From positions 124,001 through 188,000 of the forward strand of contig NZ_JAMQGO010000004.1 in the NCBI RefSeq assembly GCF_023703375.1: 64,000 bases of DNA, read 5' to 3'. Positions 16,917 through 25,347 of the stretch are shown here, in pieces. The DNA is from Lutimaribacter degradans. GTDB taxonomy: Bacteria; Pseudomonadota; Alphaproteobacteria; Rhodobacterales; Rhodobacteraceae. Position numbers and translations under genes: made by a program. The first letter of the stretch is position 1. Every line of letters begins with the position of its first letter. Below the pieces are notes generated by a model. That model searched no databases. It was given only the letters and a program-made list of their open reading frames with translations, and had not been told where the DNA came from.

Positions 16917-17869
16917 TGTGCTGCCGCCTCCGTCGGTATCGCGCGCTCCTTGAGCTTGCGGAATTTCGACGACATCGAATCCAGCCGCGCATCCCATTCC
17001 GGGTTGGGGGTCTGGCCCTCGATTGTCTTGAAATAGGCTTGCAGCAGGCACGCCACGGCAAGCGGCTCAAGCAGGGCCTGCTTGACCGACCATGCCAGGA
17101 TCAACGCAACGACAACGCCTGCCGCCGACATGCCGCTGGGAAACAGGTGCGAGATCGCCGCCGCAGGGGCCAGCATCAAGAACAGGATCACCGCCGTCAG
17201 GCCATAGACAAAGACCGTGACGAAGGCCGCGTTGCGCAGCATCGGCTTGTAGTTCTGCGCGTAAAGCACCAGCGCCTCGCGCGCCGAGCCCCAGGGGTCG
17301 GTGGCGCGGGTGCGCATGGCGTGGGCCAGGATCACCTCGTCGATGAAACCGACAGCCACGTTCAGAAAGGCCCGCAGGATCGTGACCAGTTGCTTGATGC
17401 CGGGAATGGGCAGCAACGTGAACACGCCCCGGATCAGCCCGGTGATGGCGCGCAACACCCCCTTCACGATCTGGTCGACCGCGAAGAGCGTGCTGGCCTC
17501 GGCGAAACGGGCGCGCACCATGGCCTGCGCGTGGCCCACCTGGCTGCGCCCCTCGGGGATCGGGCGGTTGTCGATCAATTCGACCAGGACCGCGATATGC
17601 CCCGCCTTCACAAGGTAAAGCACGTATTCACGCAGCCAGTACATCACGATCGCGACGAGGCCGAACCCAGTGACGCCACCAAAGAAAGTGGCCGAACCCC
17701 GGAACCCCTCGTCGCCCATGGCACCGATCCCCCAGCCTATGCCGGCGCCGGTACCAGTAGCGAGAACATAAGCGAGCGCTGCACCGAAATAGACGGCCAT
17801 GCGCAGCAGTATGAAAGGCAAGGTTTGCATCATCAGCCCGATGCTGCGCCGGAATGAAAAGTCCCACAT
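16913..17869 (-). CDS. Multi-pass membrane protein of unknown function
   Basis: From the ATG at 17869 (MWDFSFRRSIGLMM) the product is 318 residues with roughly five to six hydrophobic segments, including a Gly-rich stretch GTGAGIGWGIGAMG. A hydrophilic C-terminal tail follows (TPNPEWDARLDSMSSKFRKL). I do not recognise the family with confidence. It is coupled by ATGA to the DUF2259 gene and follows a small secreted-protein gene by 79 bases. Confidence 0.75.
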   Translation of the reverse strand: MWDFSFRRSIGLMMQTLPFILLRMAVYFGAALAYVLATGTGAGIGWGIGAMGDEGFRGSATFFGGVTGFGLVAIVMYWLREYVLYLVKAGHIAVLVELIDNRPIPEGRSQVGHAQAMVRARFAEASTLFAVDQIVKGVLRAITGLIRGVFTLLPIPGIKQLVTILRAFLNVAVGFIDEVILAHAMRTRATDPWGSAREALVLYAQNYKPMLRNAAFVTVFVYGLTAVILFLMLAPAAAISHLFPSGMSAAGVVVALILAWSVKQALLEPLAVACLLQAYFKTIEGQTPNPEWDARLDSMSSKFRKLKERAIPTEAAAQ

Positions 17870-17948
17870 GATCGTTTCCTTCTCCGATTTGTTTTGCCTG
17901 CATATTCCCGCCGGGATGCCCGACATCTCCATGCCTGCCGGTTCAACG

Positions 17949-18263
17949 CTACTTTTTCAGCGAATCCCGCAGGTGGCGTTGCGTCATCTTGGCCTGGCGC
18001 GGATCGAGCCCGAGAATGCGCCCGACAATCTTGGGGTCGGCCTTGATCAGGTCACCGGCGGTGGTGATGCGATTGCTGTAGAAATTGCGCAGTTGAACGG
18101 GCGTGAAATGATCGCCGGGAAACTGTTTTAGCGGCAGGTCGATCGTCACGCCCTTGGCATGACCCAACTTGATGAACTCTTCGGCCCAAACCGATGCCGC
18201 GGGTGCGCTGAAACCGATCGACAGCGCCAGCAGCACTGCATTGCGAAACTGGTCTTTCTTCAT
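17949..18263 (-). CDS. Small secreted protein with HhH-like tail
   Basis: The 104-residue product has a signal peptide (cleavage near SVWA-EE, residue 27). Its C-terminal half, TTAGDLIKADPKIVGRIL with the following GLDPRQAKMTQ, resembles the helix-hairpin-helix pattern in which a DLL-xADP-xxxxxILG motif is followed by two helices. That likeness is by eye only. It is the first gene of the operon with the membrane protein and DUF2259. Confidence 0.7.
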   Translation of the reverse strand: MKKDQFRNAVLLALSIGFSAPAASVWAEEFIKLGHAKGVTIDLPLKQFPGDHFTPVQLRNFYSNRITTAGDLIKADPKIVGRILGLDPRQAKMTQRHLRDSLKK

Positions 18264-18459
18264 TCTTTTCTCCTTTGTTCCGGCGCGCCACGGGCAACAG
18301 ATTGGCGGGCCGAACCGGTGTCACAAGCTGCCCAGGGCGAAGTTTCCCCCATGATCGGCACGACGAATCGCTGCCGGGGATGATTCTTGTCCCGAGTCGA
18401 AGCTTAGGCCGGTCTTCGCCGCCGCGCCCCGTGCGGATGCAGGGGATTGTTTGCGCCGT

Positions 18460-19440
18460 TCAGGATACCGCCCGAAGCGGCAATGACAGCAGCAGCGCCA
18501 CGAGCTCGACCTGCCGGTTCGTTCCGGTCTTGTCGAAGACATTGCGCAGGTGGAATGAAACGGTTGTCTGCGACACACCCAGATCGGTGGCGATTTCGTT
18601 CAGGCGCAGCCCCATGGCCAGCCGGCGCGCCACCTCGGTTTCGGCAGGCGTGAGAGAGAACAGGCTTTTGAGCGCGTCGCCCGAAAGCGGTGTCCGATAC
18701 TGGGGATCGGTCACATAGACGAAAACCGCGGGCTGCTTGGGATCTGCGCGCTGCCCCTCTGCCGGGCAAGAAAACATGACCGCCATTCCAGCCGCCTCGT
18801 CGTCGAGCCTGACGGCCTGCGTCTCTTCGCGCTTTTCCAGCGCCGCCCGAACCATCTGCCGCAAGGGTTTGGCAAGCCCCGGCGGTATCCCAAGCGCCGT
18901 ATCGGGATGGGCAGACCGTGACAGCAGGTTTTCCGCCGCCGGATTGACACGCACGAGGCTGCAATTCGCATCAAAGGCAAGCACGCCAACCGAAAGCTGG
19001 TCGAAAAGATGCCAGCCGATCCGTTCCACCGGGGCGCTTGATTGCTGCACGCGGTGGGTCTGGCGCAGCCGGGCCTCGATGGTCGAGATCAGCAAATCGT
19101 AATTGATGGGCTTTGTCAGGTAATCGTCCGCGCCTGCCCGCTTGCCCCGGATCAGCGCGTCTGTGGTGGCCAGCGCCGACAGAAAGACCAGCGGCACGTG
19201 CTGCAAATGTGGAAAATCCTTTCGGAAACCGGCCAGCACGCCGTAGCCATCGGTCCCGGGCATCATGATGTCGCACAGCACGAGGTCGGGCGTGCATTCG
19301 CCAAGCGCGTCGAACACCTCGTCGGCATTCGCGGCCTCGCGCACGCGGTACCCGGCCTCGCGCAGTTCGTCGGCGATGTCGCGCCGCAGCGCCGGTTCGT
19401 CTTCGCAACACAGGATCAGGGGGGCTGAAGGGGCGGTCAT
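18460..19440 (-). CDS. Response regulator with receiver, PAS-like and LuxR-type HTH domains
   Basis: From the ATG at 19440 the product is 326 residues. The receiver domain (1-130) has the acidic CCEDEP pocket, phosphoacceptor Asp57 in DLVLCDIMMPG and the conserved Lys in YLTKP. A PAS-like segment (about 140-240) follows, then a GerE/LuxR helix-turn-helix starting at LTPAETEVARRLAMG. It overlaps the histidine kinase stop by ATGA, so the pair is cognate. The frame can be extended to 19470, but the overlap favours 19440. Confidence 0.9.
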   Translation of the reverse strand: MTAPSAPLILCCEDEPALRRDIADELREAGYRVREAANADEVFDALGECTPDLVLCDIMMPGTDGYGVLAGFRKDFPHLQHVPLVFLSALATTDALIRGKRAGADDYLTKPINYDLLISTIEARLRQTHRVQQSSAPVERIGWHLFDQLSVGVLAFDANCSLVRVNPAAENLLSRSAHPDTALGIPPGLAKPLRQMVRAALEKREETQAVRLDDEAAGMAVMFSCPAEGQRADPKQPAVFVYVTDPQYRTPLSGDALKSLFSLTPAETEVARRLAMGLRLNEIATDLGVSQTTVSFHLRNVFDKTGTNRQVELVALLLSLPLRAVS

Positions 19441-20798
19441 GCGTCGTGCCTCGTTGCTGCGGGAAGCCACAGGGTGAAAAGTGAACCCCGGCCAGGCCAG
19501 CTTTCCATCGTCACTTCGCCACCCTGAAGCGACGCAAGTTCACGCGACAACGCAAGGCCAAGCCCGGTGCCGGGTTTTGTCATCTGGTCGCGACCGCGAT
19601 AGAAACGCTCGAACACGTGATCCTGTTCGGCCGGGGTGATGCCCGGGCCACGATCCCCCACCGCGCAAGCGACGCGGCCCCCTTGGGCGAACAGGCGCAA
19701 TTCAACCGGGGTATCGGGGGGGCTGTATTTCAGCGCATTCGACAGAAGGTTGCCAAGAATATGCCCGACCAGGTGCCGATCACACTGCGCCAGCAGGCCG
19801 GTCGCGCTGCTCGACAGTATGATCTCGCGGTCGGGATAGTGGCGCTGCGCGTCGGCAATCGCCTTTTCGGCAAGCGCTGAAAGGTTTTCAGGGGCAAGCC
19901 TGCTTTCAACGGCTTCCTCGTCGACGCGGCCTGCCATCAGCACCGTTTCGACGACGCGGGTCAACCTGAGCACCGCGTCATGTATCACGGCATGACGCTC
20001 GGCCACGTCGTGCGCGGTGACCGTCTCACCCTTGCGCAAGAGGCGATGCATGGCGCTGTCGATAAGCGTCAGGGGTGTTCTGATCTCGTGAGATACGAGC
20101 GCCGCGAAATCCTTGTACCAGGCCGAGGTGTTGCGCTCTCTCTCAAGCATGACATTGGCACGGACCTGCATCATCTCGGCCCTGTGCAGGCGCCGCTGGT
20201 TGCGCAGCAGCAGCCACGAAATCACCAGCGCCGCCACCAGCGCGCTGCCCACCGCCAGCACAACCGTTCTTTGCATGCTTCTGTAATCGTCCAGCCGTTC
20301 GGCTGCCGCCGTCCACTCGGCCGTCATCACGTCGGTTGCAATGCGCTTGAGCTGTGGCTGCAGGTCAAGGCCCAGCCCTGACAGCGCATCATGCAGCTCG
20401 TCGCTATGCCCGCGCGCAACCGGGTCAAGCCTGCGCAATTCGCGTTCGATCTGGCCAACGGTCACTTCGTGGCCCAGTTCCGCAAGATAGCGCCGCTGCG
20501 GCCCGTCCTGAAGCAACGCAAGCCGCGAAAGAACCATGTCATAGCGATGCGCAATGTCATCTTCGGTCTGGTCCGGCGACATCGCGGTCACCGCCAGGTT
20601 CAGCATCTCCATCTGGGTCTGGCTGACGACCCAAAGCATGTTCTCGGTGGCCGCGATGCGCATGTCGCGCTCGATTGCCGCGGTCCGGGTCAGGGCGAAG
20701 GCCAAGGGCACAAGACAGATCGCCAGAAGGGGCAGCAACGGCCCGTAAAGCGCCATCCACGATCCCCCGCGCGGTGCGGCAGCCGACGGGGCGCTCAT
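19437..20798 (-). CDS. Sensor histidine kinase
   Basis: From the ATG at 20798 the product is 453 residues. Two membrane helices (about 17-37 and 179-198) enclose a periplasmic helical domain of about 140 residues. The HisKA box has His237 in SHEIRTPLTLI and the catalytic domain has the N box NLLSNALKYSP and glycine boxes DRGPGI and GTGLGLAL. It is joined by ATGA overlaps to the molybdopterin-fold gene before it and the response regulator after it. The periplasmic domain probably senses something in partnership with the upstream protein. Confidence 0.92.
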   Translation of the reverse strand: MSAPSAAAPRGGSWMALYGPLLPLLAICLVPLAFALTRTAAIERDMRIAATENMLWVVSQTQMEMLNLAVTAMSPDQTEDDIAHRYDMVLSRLALLQDGPQRRYLAELGHEVTVGQIERELRRLDPVARGHSDELHDALSGLGLDLQPQLKRIATDVMTAEWTAAAERLDDYRSMQRTVVLAVGSALVAALVISWLLLRNQRRLHRAEMMQVRANVMLERERNTSAWYKDFAALVSHEIRTPLTLIDSAMHRLLRKGETVTAHDVAERHAVIHDAVLRLTRVVETVLMAGRVDEEAVESRLAPENLSALAEKAIADAQRHYPDREIILSSSATGLLAQCDRHLVGHILGNLLSNALKYSPPDTPVELRLFAQGGRVACAVGDRGPGITPAEQDHVFERFYRGRDQMTKPGTGLGLALSRELASLQGGEVTMESWPGRGSLFTLWLPAATRHDA

Positions 20799-21268
20799 TG
20801 CACGTCCAACGTGTGCAATTGCCACACCCACCGGGTTTCATAGCGCATGTCCTGCAACTCGGGGTGGTCGTCGCGCGGATACACGATCCAGATCGGGCCC
20901 TTGTCGCGGGGGGTCAGCGATTCACCATCCATCGCGACCGCGCCCAGCACATCGAACCGCTCGAAATCGGAAATCGGTATCTGGATGCTATAGTCGTTCA
21001 GGGCTACCGCCGTGACGGTCTCGCCCTCGGCGCCCACGGCACCGAGCAGGTCGCGCATCAGGAAACCTTCGAACACCGGCACGCCATCCGTCACCGTTGT
21101 CGAGGTGCTCAGCCGGTGCTGTGGCAATGCCGCGAGTTCGGCCCGCGTGAACGTGACGGGCGCGTCTTTGACATCCCCCGTCACGGTAAGAACCACGGCA
21201 TCGGCCAAGGCCATGCCCCGGCCCGACAAGATGGTCAGGGCGATTATTCCGGCAACCAGCGCGCGCAC
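20795..21268 (-). CDS. Periplasmic molybdopterin-oxidoreductase-fold protein without cysteine
   Basis: The 157-residue product has a signal peptide (to about 23) and then a sulfite-oxidase-like molybdopterin-binding fold, seen in VLTVTGDVKDAPVTFTRAEL, FEGFLMRDLL and GPIWIVYPRDDHPEL. The protein contains no cysteine at all, so the thiolate that ligates molybdenum in true enzymes is missing. It overlaps the kinase gene by ATGA and is the first gene of the three-gene operon. A sensor accessory or ligand-binding role is more likely than catalysis. Confidence 0.82.
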   Translation of the reverse strand: MRALVAGIIALTILSGRGMALADAVVLTVTGDVKDAPVTFTRAELAALPQHRLSTSTTVTDGVPVFEGFLMRDLLGAVGAEGETVTAVALNDYSIQIPISDFERFDVLGAVAMDGESLTPRDKGPIWIVYPRDDHPELQDMRYETRWVWQLHTLDVQ

Positions 21269-21363
21269 GTCTTCCTCCTGTTCCTGTGTCGTTATTTTCC
21301 GCGTGCCATGACGGACCGCTTGCGTGTGACCCGGTCATGTTTTGTAGACCCGACAATTTTTGT

Positions 21364-21383
21364 CCCCCTTCATACGAAGGGGG
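21364..21383. promoter_or_regulatory. Perfect palindrome CCCCCTTC-ATAC-GAAGGGGG in a divergent promoter
   Basis: Eight-bp arms flank a four-base loop in the 166-base gap between the sensor operon and the secreted protein gene at 21435. No T-run follows on either strand, so an operator is more likely than a terminator. The adjacent LuxR-type regulator is an obvious candidate to bind it. Confidence 0.5.
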
Positions 21384-21434
21384 CGTGGCCTGATGGGTGC
21401 CGCTAAACACACGTGAGCGTGACATTTCAGAAGG

Positions 21435-22541
21435 ATGAAATCAACGATGCGGAATGTACTGGTTGGCCTGCTCGGCCTGGCGGCCCTTGGCTGGACGGCA
21501 CACCTTGCCACTGTTTCACCCGTGATGGCGCAAACCGGGCAGGTCACAGGCACCCTTGAGGGCGAGCCCCTCGATTTCACGGTGTCCGATGGCGTCGGCG
21601 GTATGCCGGGGCTGTTCTACGAAACCTATGGCGGCAGCGGGTATTCCGGCCTGGGCATCATTGCAAGCGCGCTGGAGCAATCCGACGACAGCATCGACGG
21701 CGTCATGTTGTTCATGGATTTCGAATCCGAAGGCAGCGTGTCTCCTGCCGACATGACCGCGGACATGGTCGCGGATGCGGTAATCATGGTGGTCGAAGCT
21801 TGGGATGCCGGGTCACAGAACCCCGAACGCGTCTGGCTGGCCGAACTGGATGGGTTCCAAAGCCTGGAGATTGACCGGCTTGACCTCGGAGGCGATGCGG
21901 GCGCCTTGTCCGGGCGCATCGCGAGCGACAGCTTTTGCCTGCAAGACATGTCTAGCGGCGACCCCGAACCTATCGTGCAGGACAACGCCGAAATCTGCCG
22001 GGCCGGCACGGTCAATTTCACGATGGTCAGCGGCGATGCGACAACGGCCCCGCCCGAACAGCCGATGCAGATCGAGGAGCTTGGCCGTGTCACGGGCATG
22101 ATCGGACGCGACACCTACGAATGGATTACATTCCTGGCCGATGGCGCCCAAGCCACGGCAAGCATTGATCGTGCCGGCGTGTTCGACATGCTGAACATAC
22201 AGGCACATTCGTCCGACAGTGACGATTTCCTGCGCGCCGATATCCTGACGGTCACTGTTGCCGGCGACTTCGCAACAGGCGAAATCATAAATGATGGCAC
22301 CGTGCCCGTTAACGTGTCGTTCTTTCCCGATGGTATCGGTTCACACTACACGTCCGAAATCGACGGCGGCGAGGTGAGTGCTTCGGTCTCAAGCTTCACC
22401 CATGACAGTGACCAGGGTGAAATCGAGATGTCGCTCGAGGGTCGGCTCTGCCGTGTCGAGGATTTTGCCCCGGTCGAGGGAGACTGCAAGACATTCGAAC
22501 TTGAGGTCATGACAAAGCTGCTACGTGCGCAGGGCGGCTGA
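21435..22541 (+). CDS. Secreted protein with two similar halves, unknown function
   Basis: The 368-residue product has a signal peptide ending near SPVMA-QT (residue 33). Two halves look alike: GQVTGTLEGE with SGRIASDSFC, and GRVTGMIGRD with EGRLCRVEDF, each ending in a Cys pair and a short strand (AGTVNFTM, TFELEVM). It is acidic and beta rich. AGAAGG directly abuts the ATG at 21435, so the ATG at 21447 may be the true start. It is divergent from the periplasmic-sensor operon and may be its target. Confidence 0.75.
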   Translation: MKSTMRNVLVGLLGLAALGWTAHLATVSPVMAQTGQVTGTLEGEPLDFTVSDGVGGMPGLFYETYGGSGYSGLGIIASALEQSDDSIDGVMLFMDFESEGSVSPADMTADMVADAVIMVVEAWDAGSQNPERVWLAELDGFQSLEIDRLDLGGDAGALSGRIASDSFCLQDMSSGDPEPIVQDNAEICRAGTVNFTMVSGDATTAPPEQPMQIEELGRVTGMIGRDTYEWITFLADGAQATASIDRAGVFDMLNIQAHSSDSDDFLRADILTVTVAGDFATGEIINDGTVPVNVSFFPDGIGSHYTSEIDGGEVSASVSSFTHDSDQGEIEMSLEGRLCRVEDFAPVEGDCKTFELEVMTKLLRAQGG

Positions 22542-22784
22542 TCTACCAGCAGATGGATTGGCGCGCGCCCTGCCGCCGGGCAAGAGTCGCCGAACCATGA
22601 TCAGCAACCCCACCACCGTCATGCGCGCTTCGTCGGGCTTTGGCCGTCGGCAGGGAAAGACCCTGGCACCATTTGCGCGCCGATCCAGCGCGCAAACGGC
22701 ACTCGCTGCATTGGCATATAGACCTTGAAGCATAACGCCTTTCAATTGGCGCGACGCCAACCGTTCTGCTTTTCTTTTAGCCAA
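22542..22784. other. Intergenic region with no supported gene
   Basis: This 243-base stretch lies between convergent genes. A reading frame at 22521-22784 on the minus strand is Arg/Ala rich with no family likeness or RBS and is probably not coding. No terminator hairpin with a T-run was found. Confidence 0.5.
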
Positions 22785-23585
22785 TCATGACAGCCAGAAC
22801 GGCCGGATCTCCGGAAATTGTGCAAAACAATAATCGTAGGTGTCAGCGTAAAAATCCCTGACCTCCGCTTGCAGTTCCGGCGAAATTTCACCGCTTTTAG
22901 GTGATACGTTCACGGACTTTGACTTCAATCCGGTCTTTGGGTCTATGGTTAAAAAATTCGATATCCTTGCGATATTCTCATCCTCGAACATGTTTTCGTA
23001 GAACCCGAAATACAATTCGCTTTTATCAAATACCTGTTTCAGGTTCTCGCAAGTCACCTCGTACTTTGTACGAAAAATGAATCTTTCACTTGCATAGTGT
23101 TTGCGCAGCCACGCTTCATCGTCTTCCTGGCTGGGTGACTGCCGTTTCATCATTCGCACGGCGCTCCAGCACCGTTCAACCGGGTCACGCATCAAAAACA
23201 CGACTTTTATCTTCGCATCTATACCTATTATCTTTTCCCTAAGTTCGAAAAGCTGCTCTGCATCGAGAACAGAATAAGACGGCGTGATATCACCCGTAAT
23301 CTCGGCGCCACCATTAAGAACCGACCGGAAATATCCTTCGTAAAATCCATCTATATTTTGCATGCAATAGCGTAGGTACTGCGACACATTGAGCCCTTCG
23401 GCTTCCTTGTGCGGGATTCTGAATTCCTTGCACAGGTCTGAATGAACTGCGTCCCAGATATGGTATTCCTTTTGAAATCCCATATTCGCCCGCTTGTCAT
23501 TGCTGATATACGCGTGCAGCCAACTTGTTCCAGTTTTCTGCGCACCAACCCCCAACACGAAAACTCTTTTGTTCTTATCCGTCAT
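22785..23585 (-). CDS. Sulfotransferase family protein
   Basis: From the ATG at 23585 (MTDKNKRVFVLGVGAQKTGT) the product is 266 residues. GVGAQKTGTSWLH is the 5'-phosphosulfate loop of PAPS-dependent sulfotransferases, and KVVFLMRDPVERCWSAVRMM is the 3'-phosphate binding region. It would transfer sulfate to a polysaccharide, lipid or small molecule. Base composition is clearly more AT-rich than neighbours, and it lies downstream of the 3' end of tRNA-Arg, so acquisition by transfer is likely. No polysaccharide genes adjoin it. Confidence 0.87.
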   Translation of the reverse strand: MTDKNKRVFVLGVGAQKTGTSWLHAYISNDKRANMGFQKEYHIWDAVHSDLCKEFRIPHKEAEGLNVSQYLRYCMQNIDGFYEGYFRSVLNGGAEITGDITPSYSVLDAEQLFELREKIIGIDAKIKVVFLMRDPVERCWSAVRMMKRQSPSQEDDEAWLRKHYASERFIFRTKYEVTCENLKQVFDKSELYFGFYENMFEDENIARISNFLTIDPKTGLKSKSVNVSPKSGEISPELQAEVRDFYADTYDYCFAQFPEIRPFWLS

Positions 23586-23800
23586 GCTTCGCCTCGATAT
23601 ACCGACCTGCCCCTTGAATAATCGGCTATCCGATACCACACGAACCGGTGCCGTTCACGTCAAAAACGCATCACCGCAGCCACTGCTCGTGTGGCCAGCG
23701 GACATGCCCACAGGCCCGTCCGCACCACCAATACGGTGCTCTTGATGCAAAAGCTGGCGGAACTGTGGGGGTGAACTACGACTTAAGTGCCGGGGAGTAA

Positions 23801-23877
<77 letters not shown>

Positions 23878-23889
23878 GTCGTGCACGCG

Positions 23890-23918
23890 TCTATAGGCCA
23901 TTGCCCGTTGCACCGCAA
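23890..23918 (-). promoter_or_regulatory. Promoter for tRNA-Arg
   Basis: On the minus strand TTGCGG and TATAGA are separated by 17 bases, placing the start site a few bases before the tRNA. The -35 lies inside a CCCGTTGC-ACC-GCAACGGG inverted repeat at 23904-23922 that could also end the upstream gene's transcript. Confidence 0.55.
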
Positions 23919-23946
23919 CGGGGTTTGACCATCGCGTGCAAAAAAG

Positions 23947-24960
23947 TCAGGTCGGTTTCACCCCCTGTGCCAGCATCGTCATTTCCGGAATCATCGGTTC
24001 AACCGTCACATCGTCAAAGCCCGCCCTTGCCAGCGCACCGTGCAGCCATTCGGCATCCAGCGACCGTGCCTTGGGTGTGAAGGCGGTATGTTGCAATTGC
24101 CACAGCGCGGCCAGAACCGGGCCGCTGCGATCCTCGTCCACGACGAAATCGTGGATCAAGATCCGCCCACCGGGGCGCAGCGCCTGCACGGCCTTGTCGA
24201 CAAGGCCCTTGTGCGCCTCTCCCGGCACGCCGGAAAACAGGTAGGACATCAACACCACGTCCTGCTTGCCGGGCCAGTCGGCCTCAAGCGCGTTACCCGG
24301 CGCATAGGTGATACGGTCGGACAGGCCCGCCTTTTCCACGTAATCGCGGCCAAGCGCGGCCACGTTGGGAAATTCGACGATCGTCGCCTGCAGGTCCGGG
24401 TTGGCCTCGCACAGCGTGATGGCAAAAGCCCCGGTGCCGCCGCCCACATCCAGCAAATGGCGCGCGCCCGAAAGATCGAGTGAGCGTGCCAATTGCCGCG
24501 CCGGGCCAAGCGAGCCGGAATGCTGACTTTCGGAATACAGCCGCGCTTCTTCCGGATCGGCGAACCACTCGGCATAGGATTTCGTGTCATCCTCGCCCAG
24601 CGACCCGTCCAAAGCTCCTTCGATCTGGTCCAGCAGCCCATACATCTGGCGCCCGACCTGAAGACGCAGGTAATCACCGAAATCGTATTTCGCGCCCTTG
24701 ACCAAGAATGCCTCGGCCGCAGGCGAATTGGAAAACTGTCCGTTCTCGACCGTGACAAGCCCAAGCCCGGCCAGCGCCGTCAACAGGGTTTCGGCCCGGT
24801 CGCGATGCAACCCGGCGCGCTTGGCCAGCCCTTCGGCGTCCAGTGGCCCCTCGGAGAGATGCGTGAAAACCTTGAAATGCAGCGCTGCGAACAGCGCCTT
24901 CGACCCCATGAATCCGAACGCGATATGCGAAATTTCATCGGCTTGGGTCAAAGTGGTCAT
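23947..24960 (-). CDS. SAM-dependent methyltransferase (acetylserotonin O-methyltransferase-like)
   Basis: From the ATG at 24960 (MTTLTQADEISHIAFGFMGS) the product is 337 residues. An N-terminal winged-helix dimerisation domain (to about 100) is followed by a class I methyltransferase domain with LLDVGGGTGAFAITL, EFPNVAALGRDY and PGGRILIHDFVVDEDRSGP. Members methylate O, N or S of small molecules. The bacterial DMSP-synthesis enzyme DsyB belongs to this group and occurs in marine Rhodobacteraceae, so it is a candidate. The sequence alone does not settle the substrate. Confidence 0.85.
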   Translation of the reverse strand: MTTLTQADEISHIAFGFMGSKALFAALHFKVFTHLSEGPLDAEGLAKRAGLHRDRAETLLTALAGLGLVTVENGQFSNSPAAEAFLVKGAKYDFGDYLRLQVGRQMYGLLDQIEGALDGSLGEDDTKSYAEWFADPEEARLYSESQHSGSLGPARQLARSLDLSGARHLLDVGGGTGAFAITLCEANPDLQATIVEFPNVAALGRDYVEKAGLSDRITYAPGNALEADWPGKQDVVLMSYLFSGVPGEAHKGLVDKAVQALRPGGRILIHDFVVDEDRSGPVLAALWQLQHTAFTPKARSLDAEWLHGALARAGFDDVTVEPMIPEMTMLAQGVKPT

Positions 24961-25081
24961 AAGTGCCTCCAGTCTGGTGAAAATCGGGGCGACCATAGGA
25001 TGGCCGCCCCGAGACTGAAAGGCATGTTGGCGAAAAAACGACACAAAGGGTCGCTTTTGCGCTTTTTTAAGGCGTGCGCCC

Positions 25082-25219
25082 TCAGTTCACCTGGTTTCCG
25101 TACTTGTCATAGACGGGCTCGGGCGCCACCGGCTGCGGAACGGGCTCGGGTTCCGGTTGGGCGCAGGCGGAGATGGCCGTCAGTGCAACCAGCACGGCGG
25201 TGATCTTGAGTTTGGTCAT
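25082..25219 (-). CDS. Small lipoprotein (45 residues)
   Basis: A short frame begins at an ATG at 25219 behind an AAGGGAG RBS and encodes 45 residues. MTKLKITAVLVALTAISAC is a lipoprotein signal with lipobox ISAC; the mature part is a Pro/Glu-rich run (QPEPEPVPQPVAPEPV) ending YDKYGNQVN. It would be attached to a membrane through the cysteine. Small proline-rich lipoproteins ending in a similar tail are common in the family but have no known role. Confidence 0.75.
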   Translation of the reverse strand: MTKLKITAVLVALTAISACAQPEPEPVPQPVAPEPVYDKYGNQVN

Positions 25220-25347
25220 GGCAGACACTCCCTTTTTCCAGTTGTCGCTGGATCAAGGGTTGCACATTTCGCTACGTCTGACGCCCCCGACCGCGGTGGA
25301 TCGGCAATATTCCGCCGATACCGTGGGGGCGCCCGCAGCGCCCGCGG

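Noticed and set aside
22521..22784. An 87-residue minus-strand frame after the sulfotransferase gene
   Set aside because: It has no RBS and an Arg/Ala-rich composition without family likeness. It reads like a chance frame in GC-rich DNA.
23640..23800. A possible att-site repeat of the tRNA-Arg end near the sulfotransferase
   Set aside because: No second copy of the tRNA 3' end and no integrase gene were found.
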